Shown here one piece after another: positions 8,804 through 16,077 of a stretch of DNA of 64,000 nt. The stretch is from Trinickia dinghuensis. Lineage in GTDB: Bacteria > Pseudomonadota > Gammaproteobacteria > Burkholderiales > Burkholderiaceae. The stretch lies in the NCBI RefSeq assembly GCF_003367175.1, contig NZ_QRGA01000006.1, forward strand, positions 186,001-250,000, written 5' to 3'. Numbering within the stretch: the stretch's first letter is position 1; each line of letters opens with the position of its first letter. Made by a program: the position numbers and the translations under genes. The notes below the pieces were generated by a model. That model made no database searches. It was not told the DNA's origin and was given only the letters and a program-made list of their open reading frames with translations.

Positions 8804-10086
8804 TATTGAATGACCCCGGCCGTCGTCACGATTCGGTAATTGTCGGGATCGATGCGCACGACCTTCGCGGTGCCGATGACGTCGCCGACCGCGACGACTT
8901 GCTGGCGGCCGCTCTGTTCGTCCTCGATCCAGCCCTGCCCCGGAATGACCTGCTTGATCGAATACCCGGCGAGTACTTCGGCTTCCGGGTGCTTGCCGTG
9001 CTGTGCATGGCGCGCGGAGTGACGCTTGCCCGCGTGCCTCGCCACGGATTTCGCCGATGCGGGCGCACCGGCGCTCGGCGTCGTATCGGCCACCGCAGCT
9101 TGTGTGCCATTCGACGTATCAGCCGTGCTCGAATCGGTCGAGGTGTGCGCGCCCGCAATCAAGTTCGTCGAAGCGCCGCTCCGCGAATGCTCCTTCGCGA
9201 CACGTGAACCGCGACTCAGATGTTTGGCCGTGCGATGAACGGGCGCACGAACCGGAGCGGGCCCGGCGCCGGTGACACCATCGCGCCGTTGCAACGCATC
9301 GACCTCCGCCTGCAGCTTGGCAATCTCGACGTCTCTCGGGTCCGGCGCAGGTGCCGCGTTCATCGCCAACGAGGACTCTGCGACAGCGGGCGCAGTCGAC
9401 CCAGTCGCCAAGCCACCCAGCGGAGCCCCGTGCTCAACCGAAGTTTGGATCAATGAGGCAGAACCGGGGACGGCTGCGTTACCGAACGTCGGGGCCGGAG
9501 ATGGCGACGGGGCCGTGGGCGCGGCTGCCGCCGGTGCGACTCCAATCGCTCCACTGCGCGACGCGACGTCGCTCGGCGCCCCGCGGGGCGCCCCCGGCAC
9601 AGCGCCCGTCGACGCAGGCATGGCTGCATTGGCGAACAAATCGCGGCTGCTCTGCTGCGACGGAACAGGCCCGATCGGCTCCGAGGCCTGGCCCTGCATT
9701 TGGTTCGGCAACGGCGGCGCCGAGCCACTCGTCAGCATCCCGCCTTGCGGTGTCTGCTGCGTAATGGCCGTGCCGCTGGGCAACGGCGTATCGCCGGCAT
9801 CGGGTCCCCCCGTACCGCTACCCGTCATCCCCGGCGACGCGGCGTATTGCGGATGCGCGCCGAAGAAATGCTGATATCCGGCGCCCAGCACCACGAATGC
9901 CACCATCCCGCCAACCAGCAACAGCGCCTTCGGAATAGGCTTTTTGCGCGGCGCCTGCGGCTCGTGAGCCTGCGCCTCGTCGCTGTCCGCCGCCATCCCC
10001 GAATGGCCCTCGTCGAAGTGAGAATCGAGCGACTCCTCGATTGCCTCGACGTCCAGCACGCTGGAAAAGTGATCGTGTTCGTTCAT
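8803..10086 (-). CDS. dotF: DotF/IcmG (TraP)-like bitopic membrane protein
   Basis: A 427-aa protein with an acidic cytosolic N-terminus (about 50 residues), one transmembrane helix (LLLVGGMVAFVVLGAGYQHFF, near residue 60), a long low-complexity Ala/Pro/Ser/Thr-rich periplasmic linker, a short heptad-like stretch (VEIAKLQAEVDALQRR) and a compact C-terminal beta domain (SIKQVIPGQGWIEDEQSG onward). This layout and its place between DotG/TraO and TraQ fit DotF/IcmG/TraP, which links the inner membrane to the outer-membrane core complex. It is the first gene of the operon ending at dotA, downstream of the perfect CGTAT-N10-ATACG repeat at 10108. Confidence 0.75.
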   Translation of the reverse strand: MNEHDHFSSVLDVEAIEESLDSHFDEGHSGMAADSDEAQAHEPQAPRKKPIPKALLLVGGMVAFVVLGAGYQHFFGAHPQYAASPGMTGSGTGGPDAGDTPLPSGTAITQQTPQGGMLTSGSAPPLPNQMQGQASEPIGPVPSQQSSRDLFANAAMPASTGAVPGAPRGAPSDVASRSGAIGVAPAAAAPTAPSPSPAPTFGNAAVPGSASLIQTSVEHGAPLGGLATGSTAPAVAESSLAMNAAPAPDPRDVEIAKLQAEVDALQRRDGVTGAGPAPVRAPVHRTAKHLSRGSRVAKEHSRSGASTNLIAGAHTSTDSSTADTSNGTQAAVADTTPSAGAPASAKSVARHAGKRHSARHAQHGKHPEAEVLAGYSIKQVIPGQGWIEDEQSGRQQVVAVGDVIGTAKVVRIDPDNYRIVTTAGVIQ

Positions 10087-10107
10087 GATGGCCGGAGCGT
10101 TTTAGTT

Positions 10108-10127
10108 CGTATCGAACATATTATACG
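10108..10127 (-). promoter_or_regulatory. CGTAT-N10-ATACG inverted repeat with overlapping TATAAT, promoter of the dotF-dotA operon
   Basis: CGTAT at 10108-10112 and ATACG at 10123-10127 are perfect 5-bp arms with a 10-bp spacer. On the minus strand the site contains TATAAT, a consensus -10 hexamer, 22 bases before the dotF start at 10086. The site is in the 68-bp gap between dotG and dotF. It is one of a family of such sites in this locus. No convincing -35 was seen. Confidence 0.6.
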
Positions 10128-10154
10128 TAAACATATCGACGTGACGACATCTAT

Positions 10155-11306
10155 TTAGAGGACGACATCGGCCTTGAAAAGAATGATGAGCGGCGTATTG
10201 GCCTCGACGTGGCCGGTTACCGGCGGGACTGCCGAGACCTCCCGCTGAATGACGCCTTGGATGCCGGTCATGCCGCCCGAGACTGCCGCCCCTTCGAGTT
10301 GTTTGGGGCTCGGATTCGGGTTTTGAATCGTCGTGGTGCCGCCGAGCAAGTTGTTCGACACCGTTGCACCGGCGTTGCTGTACACGCTGCCGGCTGCGCC
10401 GAGCGCCCCCAGCAATGCGGGCACCGCGACGCGCGCCATCAAATGGTGGTCCATGTCGGCCGGCAATGCATTGCTCAGCGTTTGATCGTTCAGCGCAACC
10501 GCCGTGACCGGGACGGTTTTGCCGCCGCAGCGCATCGAAGTGAACGAGGCTGTCACAGTATCGCTGCTCAGCTTGCCGTTGCCCATGAGCTCCGCCCCTT
10601 TGCAAGGTCCTTGGTCGAGCACCGCGAGGATATCGGAGGGCGTATCGGTGTCGATCGCGTTCTCGAGATGGGCGTAAAAGCGATCGCTGGAATGAATAGT
10701 GGCCGGCTTCGTCTGCGCCGCCGCTACCTGCGCGGGACTCGCAGCGGCTGCCGTTACGCCCGTGGCCGACGCGGCGGCCTGCGCTTCCTTCTGCAAGCCG
10801 AGCACTTCCTGCGATTGCGGCGGGGTATCCCATTGATTGACGAGCTGCTGCACTTGCAAGCCGACGCCCTGCGTCGGCGAAGGCAGACTGGGCAGCGGCT
10901 GCTGAGCAGGCGCCGTTTGTCCCGGCGGAAATCCGTTCGGATGCTGATAGTCGATCTTTTCCGGCTGCGCCGCAGCTTGCGCAGAGCGATCGGCCAGTGC
11001 CGTTTCGATTTGCGCATTGCGATCCGAAAATGCGGGGATGAATGTCGCCCCGGTTTGTTGCGCTTGAGCCAGCCCTTCCTTGTTCGCTTGGTTGAGCGAT
11101 TGCGAGTAGCGCTGCGTTTCCGCCTGCGGCGTGCCGCCTTGCGCACTCACAACCGGCACGTCCACATCGGGTGCCTTGCCGGAGCGGTGCTTCATCGCGA
11201 AGAAAGCGACGGCCACGCAAACCGCCGCGAGTGTGACGATGACGGCAATGACCTTGGCATTGCGCAGAAAACCCGGGTGCATCTTACGGCGCTGTTCATC
11301 AGCCAT
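10155..11306 (-). CDS. dotG: type IVB core-complex protein DotG/IcmE (TraO), VirB10-like
   Basis: A 383-aa protein with a short cytosolic N-terminus, one membrane helix (about residues 17-38), a Gln/Pro-rich periplasmic linker and a C-terminal VirB10-like beta domain. That domain includes SDRFYAHLENAIDTDTPSDI, a PCKG stretch and a conserved end (TPLIILFKADVVL). DotG spans the envelope and forms the central channel of the core complex. The protein is much shorter than Legionella DotG, which has long pentapeptide repeats; it is near the size of R64 TraO. The start lies a few bases after the dotH stop, so the two are probably co-translated. Confidence 0.9.
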   Translation of the reverse strand: MADEQRRKMHPGFLRNAKVIAVIVTLAAVCVAVAFFAMKHRSGKAPDVDVPVVSAQGGTPQAETQRYSQSLNQANKEGLAQAQQTGATFIPAFSDRNAQIETALADRSAQAAAQPEKIDYQHPNGFPPGQTAPAQQPLPSLPSPTQGVGLQVQQLVNQWDTPPQSQEVLGLQKEAQAAASATGVTAAAASPAQVAAAQTKPATIHSSDRFYAHLENAIDTDTPSDILAVLDQGPCKGAELMGNGKLSSDTVTASFTSMRCGGKTVPVTAVALNDQTLSNALPADMDHHLMARVAVPALLGALGAAGSVYSNAGATVSNNLLGGTTTIQNPNPSPKQLEGAAVSGGMTGIQGVIQREVSAVPPVTGHVEANTPLIILFKADVVL

Positions 11307-11309
11307 CGG

Positions 11310-12254
11310 CTACTCCAAATCCAATACGACGTTGCGGCTCATGCCGTTTTCGCTGACCGTGATGACCGGCGTGCACGGGATGTCGTAAACATGCGTACCA
11401 TCCGCACCCGTCAGCGCGCCGTAATACGCCGGGTCGCTCAGGAACAGGCTCGTTCGCACCATGATGTGCTCGCCGATCTGCCATGCTGTCATGCCGGAAG
11501 GCGGATTTTCGATCTTGATGGGCTTAGCGCCGGGCGTACCGGTGCCGTCGAGGATCGCTTGCATGCTGTCGCCCGGCAAGGAAATGGCCGGAGTCGCCTC
11601 CACCGGCGCTTGCGCGTTCGGTCCGCGCCGCGGAATGCGAATGTCCTGTCGATAATCGGTCTCGCGTTGCCCCGCGATCATTTTGACGACGACAGGAAAC
11701 GGCAAGCCCTTAAGAAACACGGCCACGTCGCCCTCGACGTAAGTGCCGTCCGCAGTGATGGTGATCGTCGGGACGCCGGGGACCGGCCGCAGCACTTCGA
11801 AGCGGCCCTTCGCCATATTGTCGACCTCCGTGATGTCCCACGGCTCGCCGGCATTGTCGATGAACGTCACTGCCGAACCGAGATCGCTCACGCGTACGAT
11901 CGGCGGCGGAGCGCCCGGAGACAGGTCGACGGTTTGCACGGAGTACACCGGTTTCGGTGGCCGCGTCGGACTGGCCGATGCGGCCCGCTTCGCTTCGTCG
12001 ATGCGCTTGCGAAGCGCACGGATCTGATCGGGCGTCAACGGCGTGATGAGATCGACCGCGGCATTGAAGTTCGTGTCCGATTGCGTGAGCGGCGGCAATG
12101 GGCGCGGGGCGTTCGGGTTGGCATAGACGCTGCCGGCGGCACCGGGCCCAGCGGGCCGGGCCGCACGCGCCGCTTGCGCATGAGCGGCATGCGCGGCGCC
12201 GAGCAGCGGCAACAGCACGGCCAAGCAAGTGGACCTCCAAAACGGGCTGCTCAT
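11310..12254 (-). CDS. dotH: type IVB outer-membrane core protein DotH/IcmK (TraN)
   Basis: A 314-aa exported protein. It has a Sec signal peptide ending near AAHAAHAQA, a Pro-rich linker, a helical segment (LTPDQIRALRKRIDEAKRAA) and a C-terminal beta-rich domain that includes VRVSDLGSAVTFIDNAGEPW, a hallmark of the DotH/IcmK/TraN family. DotH with lipoproteins DotC and DotD forms the outer-membrane ring of type IVB systems; both partners are encoded divergently at 13881-15201. It lies between a small unknown gene (10-bp gap) and dotG (3-bp gap). Confidence 0.92.
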   Translation of the reverse strand: MSSPFWRSTCLAVLLPLLGAAHAAHAQAARAARPAGPGAAGSVYANPNAPRPLPPLTQSDTNFNAAVDLITPLTPDQIRALRKRIDEAKRAASASPTRPPKPVYSVQTVDLSPGAPPPIVRVSDLGSAVTFIDNAGEPWDITEVDNMAKGRFEVLRPVPGVPTITITADGTYVEGDVAVFLKGLPFPVVVKMIAGQRETDYRQDIRIPRRGPNAQAPVEATPAISLPGDSMQAILDGTGTPGAKPIKIENPPSGMTAWQIGEHIMVRTSLFLSDPAYYGALTGADGTHVYDIPCTPVITVSENGMSRNVVLDLE

Positions 12255-12264
12255 CGATGCCGCC

Positions 12265-12525
12265 TCAAAACGGATTGCCCGTCACGACCGCGTACATCCG
12301 GCGCGTATCCATGATTCCCGTGAGCCAATCTTGCGCGCGCCGATTCGGCGCGCTCTCCCACAGCTCCTCGAGTTCCTTGCGTGTCGCGATGAACGGATCG
12401 ATCAGTTCGAACTCGAGATGCCAGTCGGTGCCCTCAACGCTGGCCAGCGGGTGAGTGCCGTCCTTTTCCTTCGATTCCGCAGCGATGTCTATCGCCGTAG
12501 GAAAGGGTTTGAAGCCGTCAGTCAT
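12265..12525 (-). CDS. hypothetical protein between dotI and dotH
   Basis: An 86-aa acidic soluble protein beginning MTDGFKPFPTAIDIAAE, with no signal peptide, membrane helix or recognised motif. The start at 12525 follows the dotI stop (12534) by 8 bases and the stop precedes the dotH start by 10 bases, so it is embedded in the operon and very likely real. The open frame extends further upstream, but that part overlaps dotI. I do not recognise a family. A cytoplasmic accessory or chaperone role is a guess from context. Confidence 0.6.
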   Translation of the reverse strand: MTDGFKPFPTAIDIAAESKEKDGTHPLASVEGTDWHLEFELIDPFIATRKELEELWESAPNRRAQDWLTGIMDTRRMYAVVTGNPF

Positions 12526-12533
12526 GCCGTCAC

Positions 12534-13223
12534 CTAATTGTTTTGACCGTTGCCAAGGAACTGCAGCGCCGTCGCGGAGATCCCTTTGGGATTGTCGACA
12601 GTCGGCACACGCTGGATGTGCATCTCGACGATGTAGCTGTAGGAGCGACGCTCCGTCTGGTTCACGAGCGTGATGGCAATCGGCTGCTGTACCGTCCATT
12701 TGTACCCCTTCGGATCGTGAGCGTCGATCGCGGTGATCACTCCCGCCCCCGTGGCGACGGCCGACGACACGAGCCGCCCGTCGCGAATCTTCGACAGCAG
12801 ATTGCTCTTGTCGAACGCCATCATCAGCGCGTGGAAGCCTTCGTCGGTATAGCAGTCGTGCAACGATTCGAGCTTGCTGCGCAACTGGTCCGCAACGAAA
12901 TCGAGGGAAAACGATCGCGTCACGCAGTTCTGTACGAACTGCGTCACTTCCTCGGGCGAAACGAGCGGATCCGACAACGGCGAGAGCCGCGTCATTCGAC
13001 CGTCGGGCGTGATGGCGAAATAAACGGGGGACACATTGCGTGTCATCAATACGACGTTGGCGCAGATCGATACTAGTAAAGCAATCCCGAGTATCAGCGT
13101 CGTGCCGAGCAACTTAGGCCAACTGAACTTATAGAGGAACGTCTCGGAAACGAGCCGGACGGCGGGATGGACTTCGAGCGCGCTGCGGGCCGTAGCAGCG
13201 GCATTGGCTTTAGGCGAGGACAT
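12534..13223 (-). CDS. dotI: type IVB inner-membrane protein DotI/IcmL (TraM), VirB8-like
   Basis: A 229-aa bitopic protein with a cytosolic N-terminus of about 35 residues, one membrane helix (LGTTLILGIALLVSICANVV) and a C-terminal periplasmic domain of the DotI/IcmL family, which folds like VirB8. The stretch VYFAITPDGRMTRLSPLS and a C-terminal VEMHIQRVP strand are typical of the family. The ATG at 13223 is chosen because 38 codons upstream overlap the regulator gene and look unlike the family. It overlaps the 3' end of the regulator by 14 bases, indicating co-transcription. Confidence 0.9.
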   Translation of the reverse strand: MSSPKANAAATARSALEVHPAVRLVSETFLYKFSWPKLLGTTLILGIALLVSICANVVLMTRNVSPVYFAITPDGRMTRLSPLSDPLVSPEEVTQFVQNCVTRSFSLDFVADQLRSKLESLHDCYTDEGFHALMMAFDKSNLLSKIRDGRLVSSAVATGAGVITAIDAHDPKGYKWTVQQPIAITLVNQTERRSYSYIVEMHIQRVPTVDNPKGISATALQFLGNGQNN

Positions 13224-13590
13224 GTTCGCCCTCCCCCAACTGAAAGCGCTTCGGGTACAGCAGATGGATTTCGCGCAGGCCCTCCCGGGCGAATTCCGTA
13301 TGCAGCACCTTAATGCGATCGAGGAGGCGACGCGCACTTTCGAACGTTTCGAGTTGATTTCGCGTATTAGACGGCTGCGATGCGCGCACGCAATCGACGT
13401 TCGTCAACACTTCCACTAGTCTTGCTGCGATCTCGGCGCTTGGCGTGGCGCCCTGCTCGACCCTCGTCAAATACGAGCGCGAGATTTTCGCCTGCTCGCA
13501 GATCTTGTTCGTATCCAGATTGTGGACGATTCGATACGCCTTGAGCAGCGTAAGTGGTCTCGATTCTACGCTCATTTCCCCGGTTACCAT
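13210..13590 (-). CDS. XRE-type helix-turn-helix regulator heading the dotI-dotH-dotG operon
   Basis: A 126-aa protein (121 aa if the ATG at 13575 is used) with a Cro/CI-type HTH in its first half: TNKICEQAKISRSYLTRVEQGATPSAEIAARL. The C-terminal half is helical and basic. It is first in the operon leading to dotI, dotH and dotG, so it is co-expressed with the machine and probably autoregulated. Its promoter region holds the perfect palindrome CGTTATAACG, inside a degenerate copy of the locus-wide CGTAT-N10-ATACG repeat. It is one of two candidate DNA-binding proteins for that repeat; the other is at 37326. Confidence 0.75.
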   Translation of the reverse strand: MVTGEMSVESRPLTLLKAYRIVHNLDTNKICEQAKISRSYLTRVEQGATPSAEIAARLVEVLTNVDCVRASQPSNTRNQLETFESARRLLDRIKVLHTEFAREGLREIHLLYPKRFQLGEGEHVLA

Positions 13591-13593
13591 TTC

Positions 13594-13613
13594 TATATCG
13601 TTATAACGGTACG
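13594..13613 (-). promoter_or_regulatory. degenerate CGTAT-N10-ATACG site with internal CGTTATAACG palindrome, promoter of the XRE regulator
   Basis: The plus strand reads TATAT-CGTTATAACG-GTACG, matching 7 of the 10 arm positions of the locus-wide repeat. The 10-bp spacer is itself a perfect palindrome (13599-13608). It lies 4 bases before the upstream ATG at 13590 and 19 bases before the ATG at 13575, a position suited to autorepression. Confidence 0.4.
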
Positions 13614-13761
13614 CAATTATGAGGTCACTTTTTTTTGCCTGTCAAGCAATTTCAACCGGTCAAGGGGCGTTGCACTTTGTTACGCACGATCGCATGGCAC
13701 TCACCGTCAATTTGAAAGCATTGAAAGAAAATTGGAATGTTGGTCCTTCCGCTAAAAATTT

Positions 13762-13781
13762 CGTATGAACCATAGCATACG
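13762..13781 (+). promoter_or_regulatory. CGTAT-N10-ATACG inverted repeat, distal site upstream of dotD
   Basis: Perfect arms CGTAT (13762-13766) and ATACG (13777-13781) with a 10-bp spacer. It lies in the divergent region between the XRE regulator and dotD, 45 bp upstream of a second identical-arm site. Two sites roughly four helical turns apart would suit cooperative binding. Confidence 0.6.
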
Positions 13782-13806
13782 GACTTCTCTTGCATTCGAT
13801 TGGTTT

Positions 13807-13826
13807 CGTATGATAGCCTTTATACG
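13807..13826 (+). promoter_or_regulatory. CGTAT-N10-ATACG inverted repeat, proximal site and probable promoter of the dotD-icmT operon
   Basis: Perfect arms at 13807-13811 and 13822-13826. The right arm sits in TTTATACGGAATTT, which could serve as an extended -10 region (TATACG) and is repeated exactly at the site at 44256. The start codon of dotD is 54 bases downstream. Confidence 0.6.
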
Positions 13827-13880
13827 GAATTTAGATACACCCCGGGTACTTGGGCGTTTTCAAGAGAAAAGAGCATCCTC

Positions 13881-14324
13881 ATGCAATTGGTACGAGTTGC
13901 GGTTTCAGTGCTGGCCTGCGTGCTCGCGGGCTGTGCGACCCAGACCGAGCCGGTCGACCCGACAGGGCGCATGCTCGATTCGCAATTGAACGATTCCGCG
14001 CACCGGATCGATACGCTGCTGGGAGACATCTCGCGCGCCGGCGGCATCTCAGCGGTCGCGCCGCAGCATGGCGTCGTGCTCGTCACGGGCGATTTCATCA
14101 CGGTCCGCTGGAACGGCGACGCGCCCGAAGTGCTGCGCAAGATTGCCGAGGCAAAAGGCTTGAAATTCAGTATTTCGGGCAAACCGGTCGCTGCGCCGAT
14201 AGCCATCGACGCGACGAACACGGATTTCGTGTCGGTGCTGGAAAACATCGGAACGCAATTGGGCGCACGCGGCGACGTCATCCTCAAGAGCGATTCTCTC
14301 GAGCTGCGCTACCGTGCGATATAG
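13881..14324 (+). CDS. dotD: type IVB outer-membrane lipoprotein DotD (TraH)
   Basis: A 147-aa lipoprotein. The N-terminus MQLVRVAVSVLACVLAGC carries a clear lipobox (LAGC, acylated Cys18). The mature part has a secretin-N0-like fold region (FITVRWNGDAPEVLRKIAEAKGL) typical of DotD. With DotC and DotH it forms the outer-membrane ring. The ATG at 13881 gives the lipoprotein signal at the N-terminus; an in-frame ATG at 13800 would add 27 residues, would overlap the promoter repeat and is unlikely. It overlaps dotC by 11 bases and is first in the long plus-strand operon. Confidence 0.9.
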   Translation: MQLVRVAVSVLACVLAGCATQTEPVDPTGRMLDSQLNDSAHRIDTLLGDISRAGGISAVAPQHGVVLVTGDFITVRWNGDAPEVLRKIAEAKGLKFSISGKPVAAPIAIDATNTDFVSVLENIGTQLGARGDVILKSDSLELRYRAI

Positions 14325-15201
14325 GCTGCCCTCGTCCGTCCTGGCCCTCGTGCGCGTGTTTGCTTCGTGCGCGCTCGGTATGGCCTGCGCACACGCGCTG
14401 GCGGAAGACGGCGCGCCCGATACGTCGCACATGTCGATCCAAGACATCGCGAATCTATCCGCCGATAGCGCGCCCGCGGCGGCTGCGATCACGCCGGCCC
14501 GCGCCGATGCGCTGCGCGAAGCCGCGCTGCCGCTCGGCAGCCACAAGGGCCTCGCCGATCGATCGGCCGAACTCATCGCGGCGCTCGACGCGCGCGCCTC
14601 GCGGCTCGACACGATGTATCGCTTCGGCGCGCTCATGACGCGCAAGGGCGTGCTGCCGCCCGTCATCACCGAAGCGCGCGATGCCGTGGAAGCAAGCAAC
14701 GATCAGGTCCGCCGCGCCGATGCAATGTACAAGATCGTCGTGCCCGCACGCTTCGCCGCCATTCCGCCCTCGTGGCGCGATTACCTGTACGTCGGCCTGC
14801 GCATCAAAGCGCAAGTCGACACGCTCCCGTTCTCTTCGATGCTGCCGAAAACGGCGGCCGAGCGCGCGTACTGGAAGCAAGAGGTCGACCTCGGCTATGC
14901 ACAGGGCCGCGCGCTTGCCGATCAGATTCTGGAGACGAATCTTGCCCGCTTGAATCGCGATTACACGGGCATGCTGCGCTACTCCGAATTGCTCAACCGC
15001 GGCATGGTGTCGGAGCCGGAAGTCGCGGTGGCGCCTCGCATCGTCTCGGGCGATCGCAATCACATCGACGTCGGCGACACGCTCTATCGCGTCACCGACC
15101 ATGGCGGCTTCGTGACCGATCCGACGAAGTGGCAAGCAAGCGTCACGGCACCGGTACCGGCATCGGCACCGGAAGCAGCAAGCGCGGAGAACATCAAATG
15201 A
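14314..15201 (+). CDS. dotC: type IVB outer-membrane protein DotC (TraI)
   Basis: A 295-aa exported protein of the DotC/TraI family, recognisable from LDTMYRFGALMTRKGVLPPVI, SWRDYLYVGL and the C-terminal WKQEVDLGYAQGRALADQI block. It partners DotD and DotH in the outer-membrane complex. The signal peptide (to about residue 30) has cysteines at ASC and MAC but neither is a canonical lipobox, while Legionella DotC is a lipoprotein; cleavage by signal peptidase I after AHALA is possible. Its stop overlaps a short scar ORF that matches the tail of icmT (see repeat at 15205). Confidence 0.9.
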   Translation: MRYRLPSSVLALVRVFASCALGMACAHALAEDGAPDTSHMSIQDIANLSADSAPAAAAITPARADALREAALPLGSHKGLADRSAELIAALDARASRLDTMYRFGALMTRKGVLPPVITEARDAVEASNDQVRRADAMYKIVVPARFAAIPPSWRDYLYVGLRIKAQVDTLPFSSMLPKTAAERAYWKQEVDLGYAQGRALADQILETNLARLNRDYTGMLRYSELLNRGMVSEPEVAVAPRIVSGDRNHIDVGDTLYRVTDHGGFVTDPTKWQASVTAPVPASAPEAASAENIK

Positions 15202-15204
15202 GCA

Positions 15205-15260
15205 ACGGGCGCGCTGGGTGGCATCACCGGAGATTTTACGAATGAAAGGGTGCGAGATGC
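15205..15260 (+). repeat. 56-bp repeat copy 1: remnant of icmT tail plus pilL start region
   Basis: This stretch matches 29353-29408 at 46 of 56 positions. It encodes, in the frame opened by ATG at 15198, the 15-residue peptide MSNGRAGWHHRRFYE, nearly the same as the C-terminus of the intact IcmT (GRAWWHHRRFYD), and ends with the GCGAGATGC that supplies the pilL ATG at 15257. It looks like the scar of a lost or moved icmT between dotC and pilL. Confidence 0.75.
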
Positions 15261-16060
15261 ACAAGACACGGATCGTCGCGACGCTGGCGGTGGCGAGCAT
15301 CGGCCTAACCTGCGCCGCCACGGCGCGGGCCGGCTTCATCAACGAAGCACCGGTCGAACCGCCGCCGGCAACGGCTTCTGCTTCGGCCGCTGCGCCTATG
15401 CCTACGCCCGACGTCACAGTCAAGCCGTTGGACCGGACACCCCCGGTGTCCACGGGCAAGAAGGTCACGGAGATCGGTTTCAGCCCGAACGACCTCTACA
15501 TGCCGCGAGGGCAAGGCCGCAACGTCGCCTTGTCCGACATGCTGCCGGTCGTCGTGCCGCACGACTACCGCGTGGACACGACCAACGTGGACACGACGTT
15601 ACCGGTCACGTGGAGCGGCGGTTTGCCGTGGGACACGGTCTTGACCAATGCGCTCGCACCGTTGTCGGACGTGCACGTGACTTTCGACTGGAACGCCCAC
15701 ACCGTCGCGTTGTATCGCGGTGCGGCACGCGACGCTTCGCCCGCGCCGGCCGCGGCATTCGCCCCCGCGTCGTCCCCGGCGAGCGTCGCGCCCCCCACCG
15801 AGAGCTGGATCGTGTCGCCGTCCGACAGCACGTTGCGGCATGCGTTGGCGAAATGGGCTACGCAAGCCGGTTGGCAATTGGTATGGGATGCATCCGTCGA
15901 CGTTCCGGTGACGGTCAGCGCGACGTTCGACGGCGATTTTCGCAGTGCCGTGAAAGCGCTCTTTTCGTCGTTGTCCGCGGCCGACGTCAACCTGAGCGCC
16001 CTCATGTACACGGGCAATCACGTCCTTCGAGTCACCGAAACCGGCCAGCGCGCGCAATAA
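15257..16060 (+). CDS. pilL: thin-pilus protein PilL, TcpQ-type C-terminal domain
   Basis: A 267-aa exported protein (from the ATG at 15257; an ATG at 15242 is also possible). It has a Sec signal ending near TARAG, a Pro/Ala-rich linker, a mid domain (SDMLPVVVPHDYRVDTTNVD) and, after a second linker, a C-terminal copy of similar type (ESWIVSPSDSTLRHALAKWA to HVLRVTE). This TcpQ-like domain pairs with secretins and is typical of PilL, encoded next to the secretin PilN in R64. No lipobox is visible. The small pilM gene of R64 is absent, since pilN starts 17 bases downstream. Confidence 0.8.
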   Translation: MHKTRIVATLAVASIGLTCAATARAGFINEAPVEPPPATASASAAAPMPTPDVTVKPLDRTPPVSTGKKVTEIGFSPNDLYMPRGQGRNVALSDMLPVVVPHDYRVDTTNVDTTLPVTWSGGLPWDTVLTNALAPLSDVHVTFDWNAHTVALYRGAARDASPAPAAAFAPASSPASVAPPTESWIVSPSDSTLRHALAKWATQAGWQLVWDASVDVPVTVSATFDGDFRSAVKALFSSLSAADVNLSALMYTGNHVLRVTETGQRAQ

Positions 16061-16077
16061 ACCAAGGAACACGAAGA

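Noticed and set aside
10209-12314. A 701-codon open frame on the plus strand opposite dotG and dotH
   Set aside because: It is an antisense shadow in GC-rich DNA; the minus-strand genes have family motifs, signal peptides and operon spacing.
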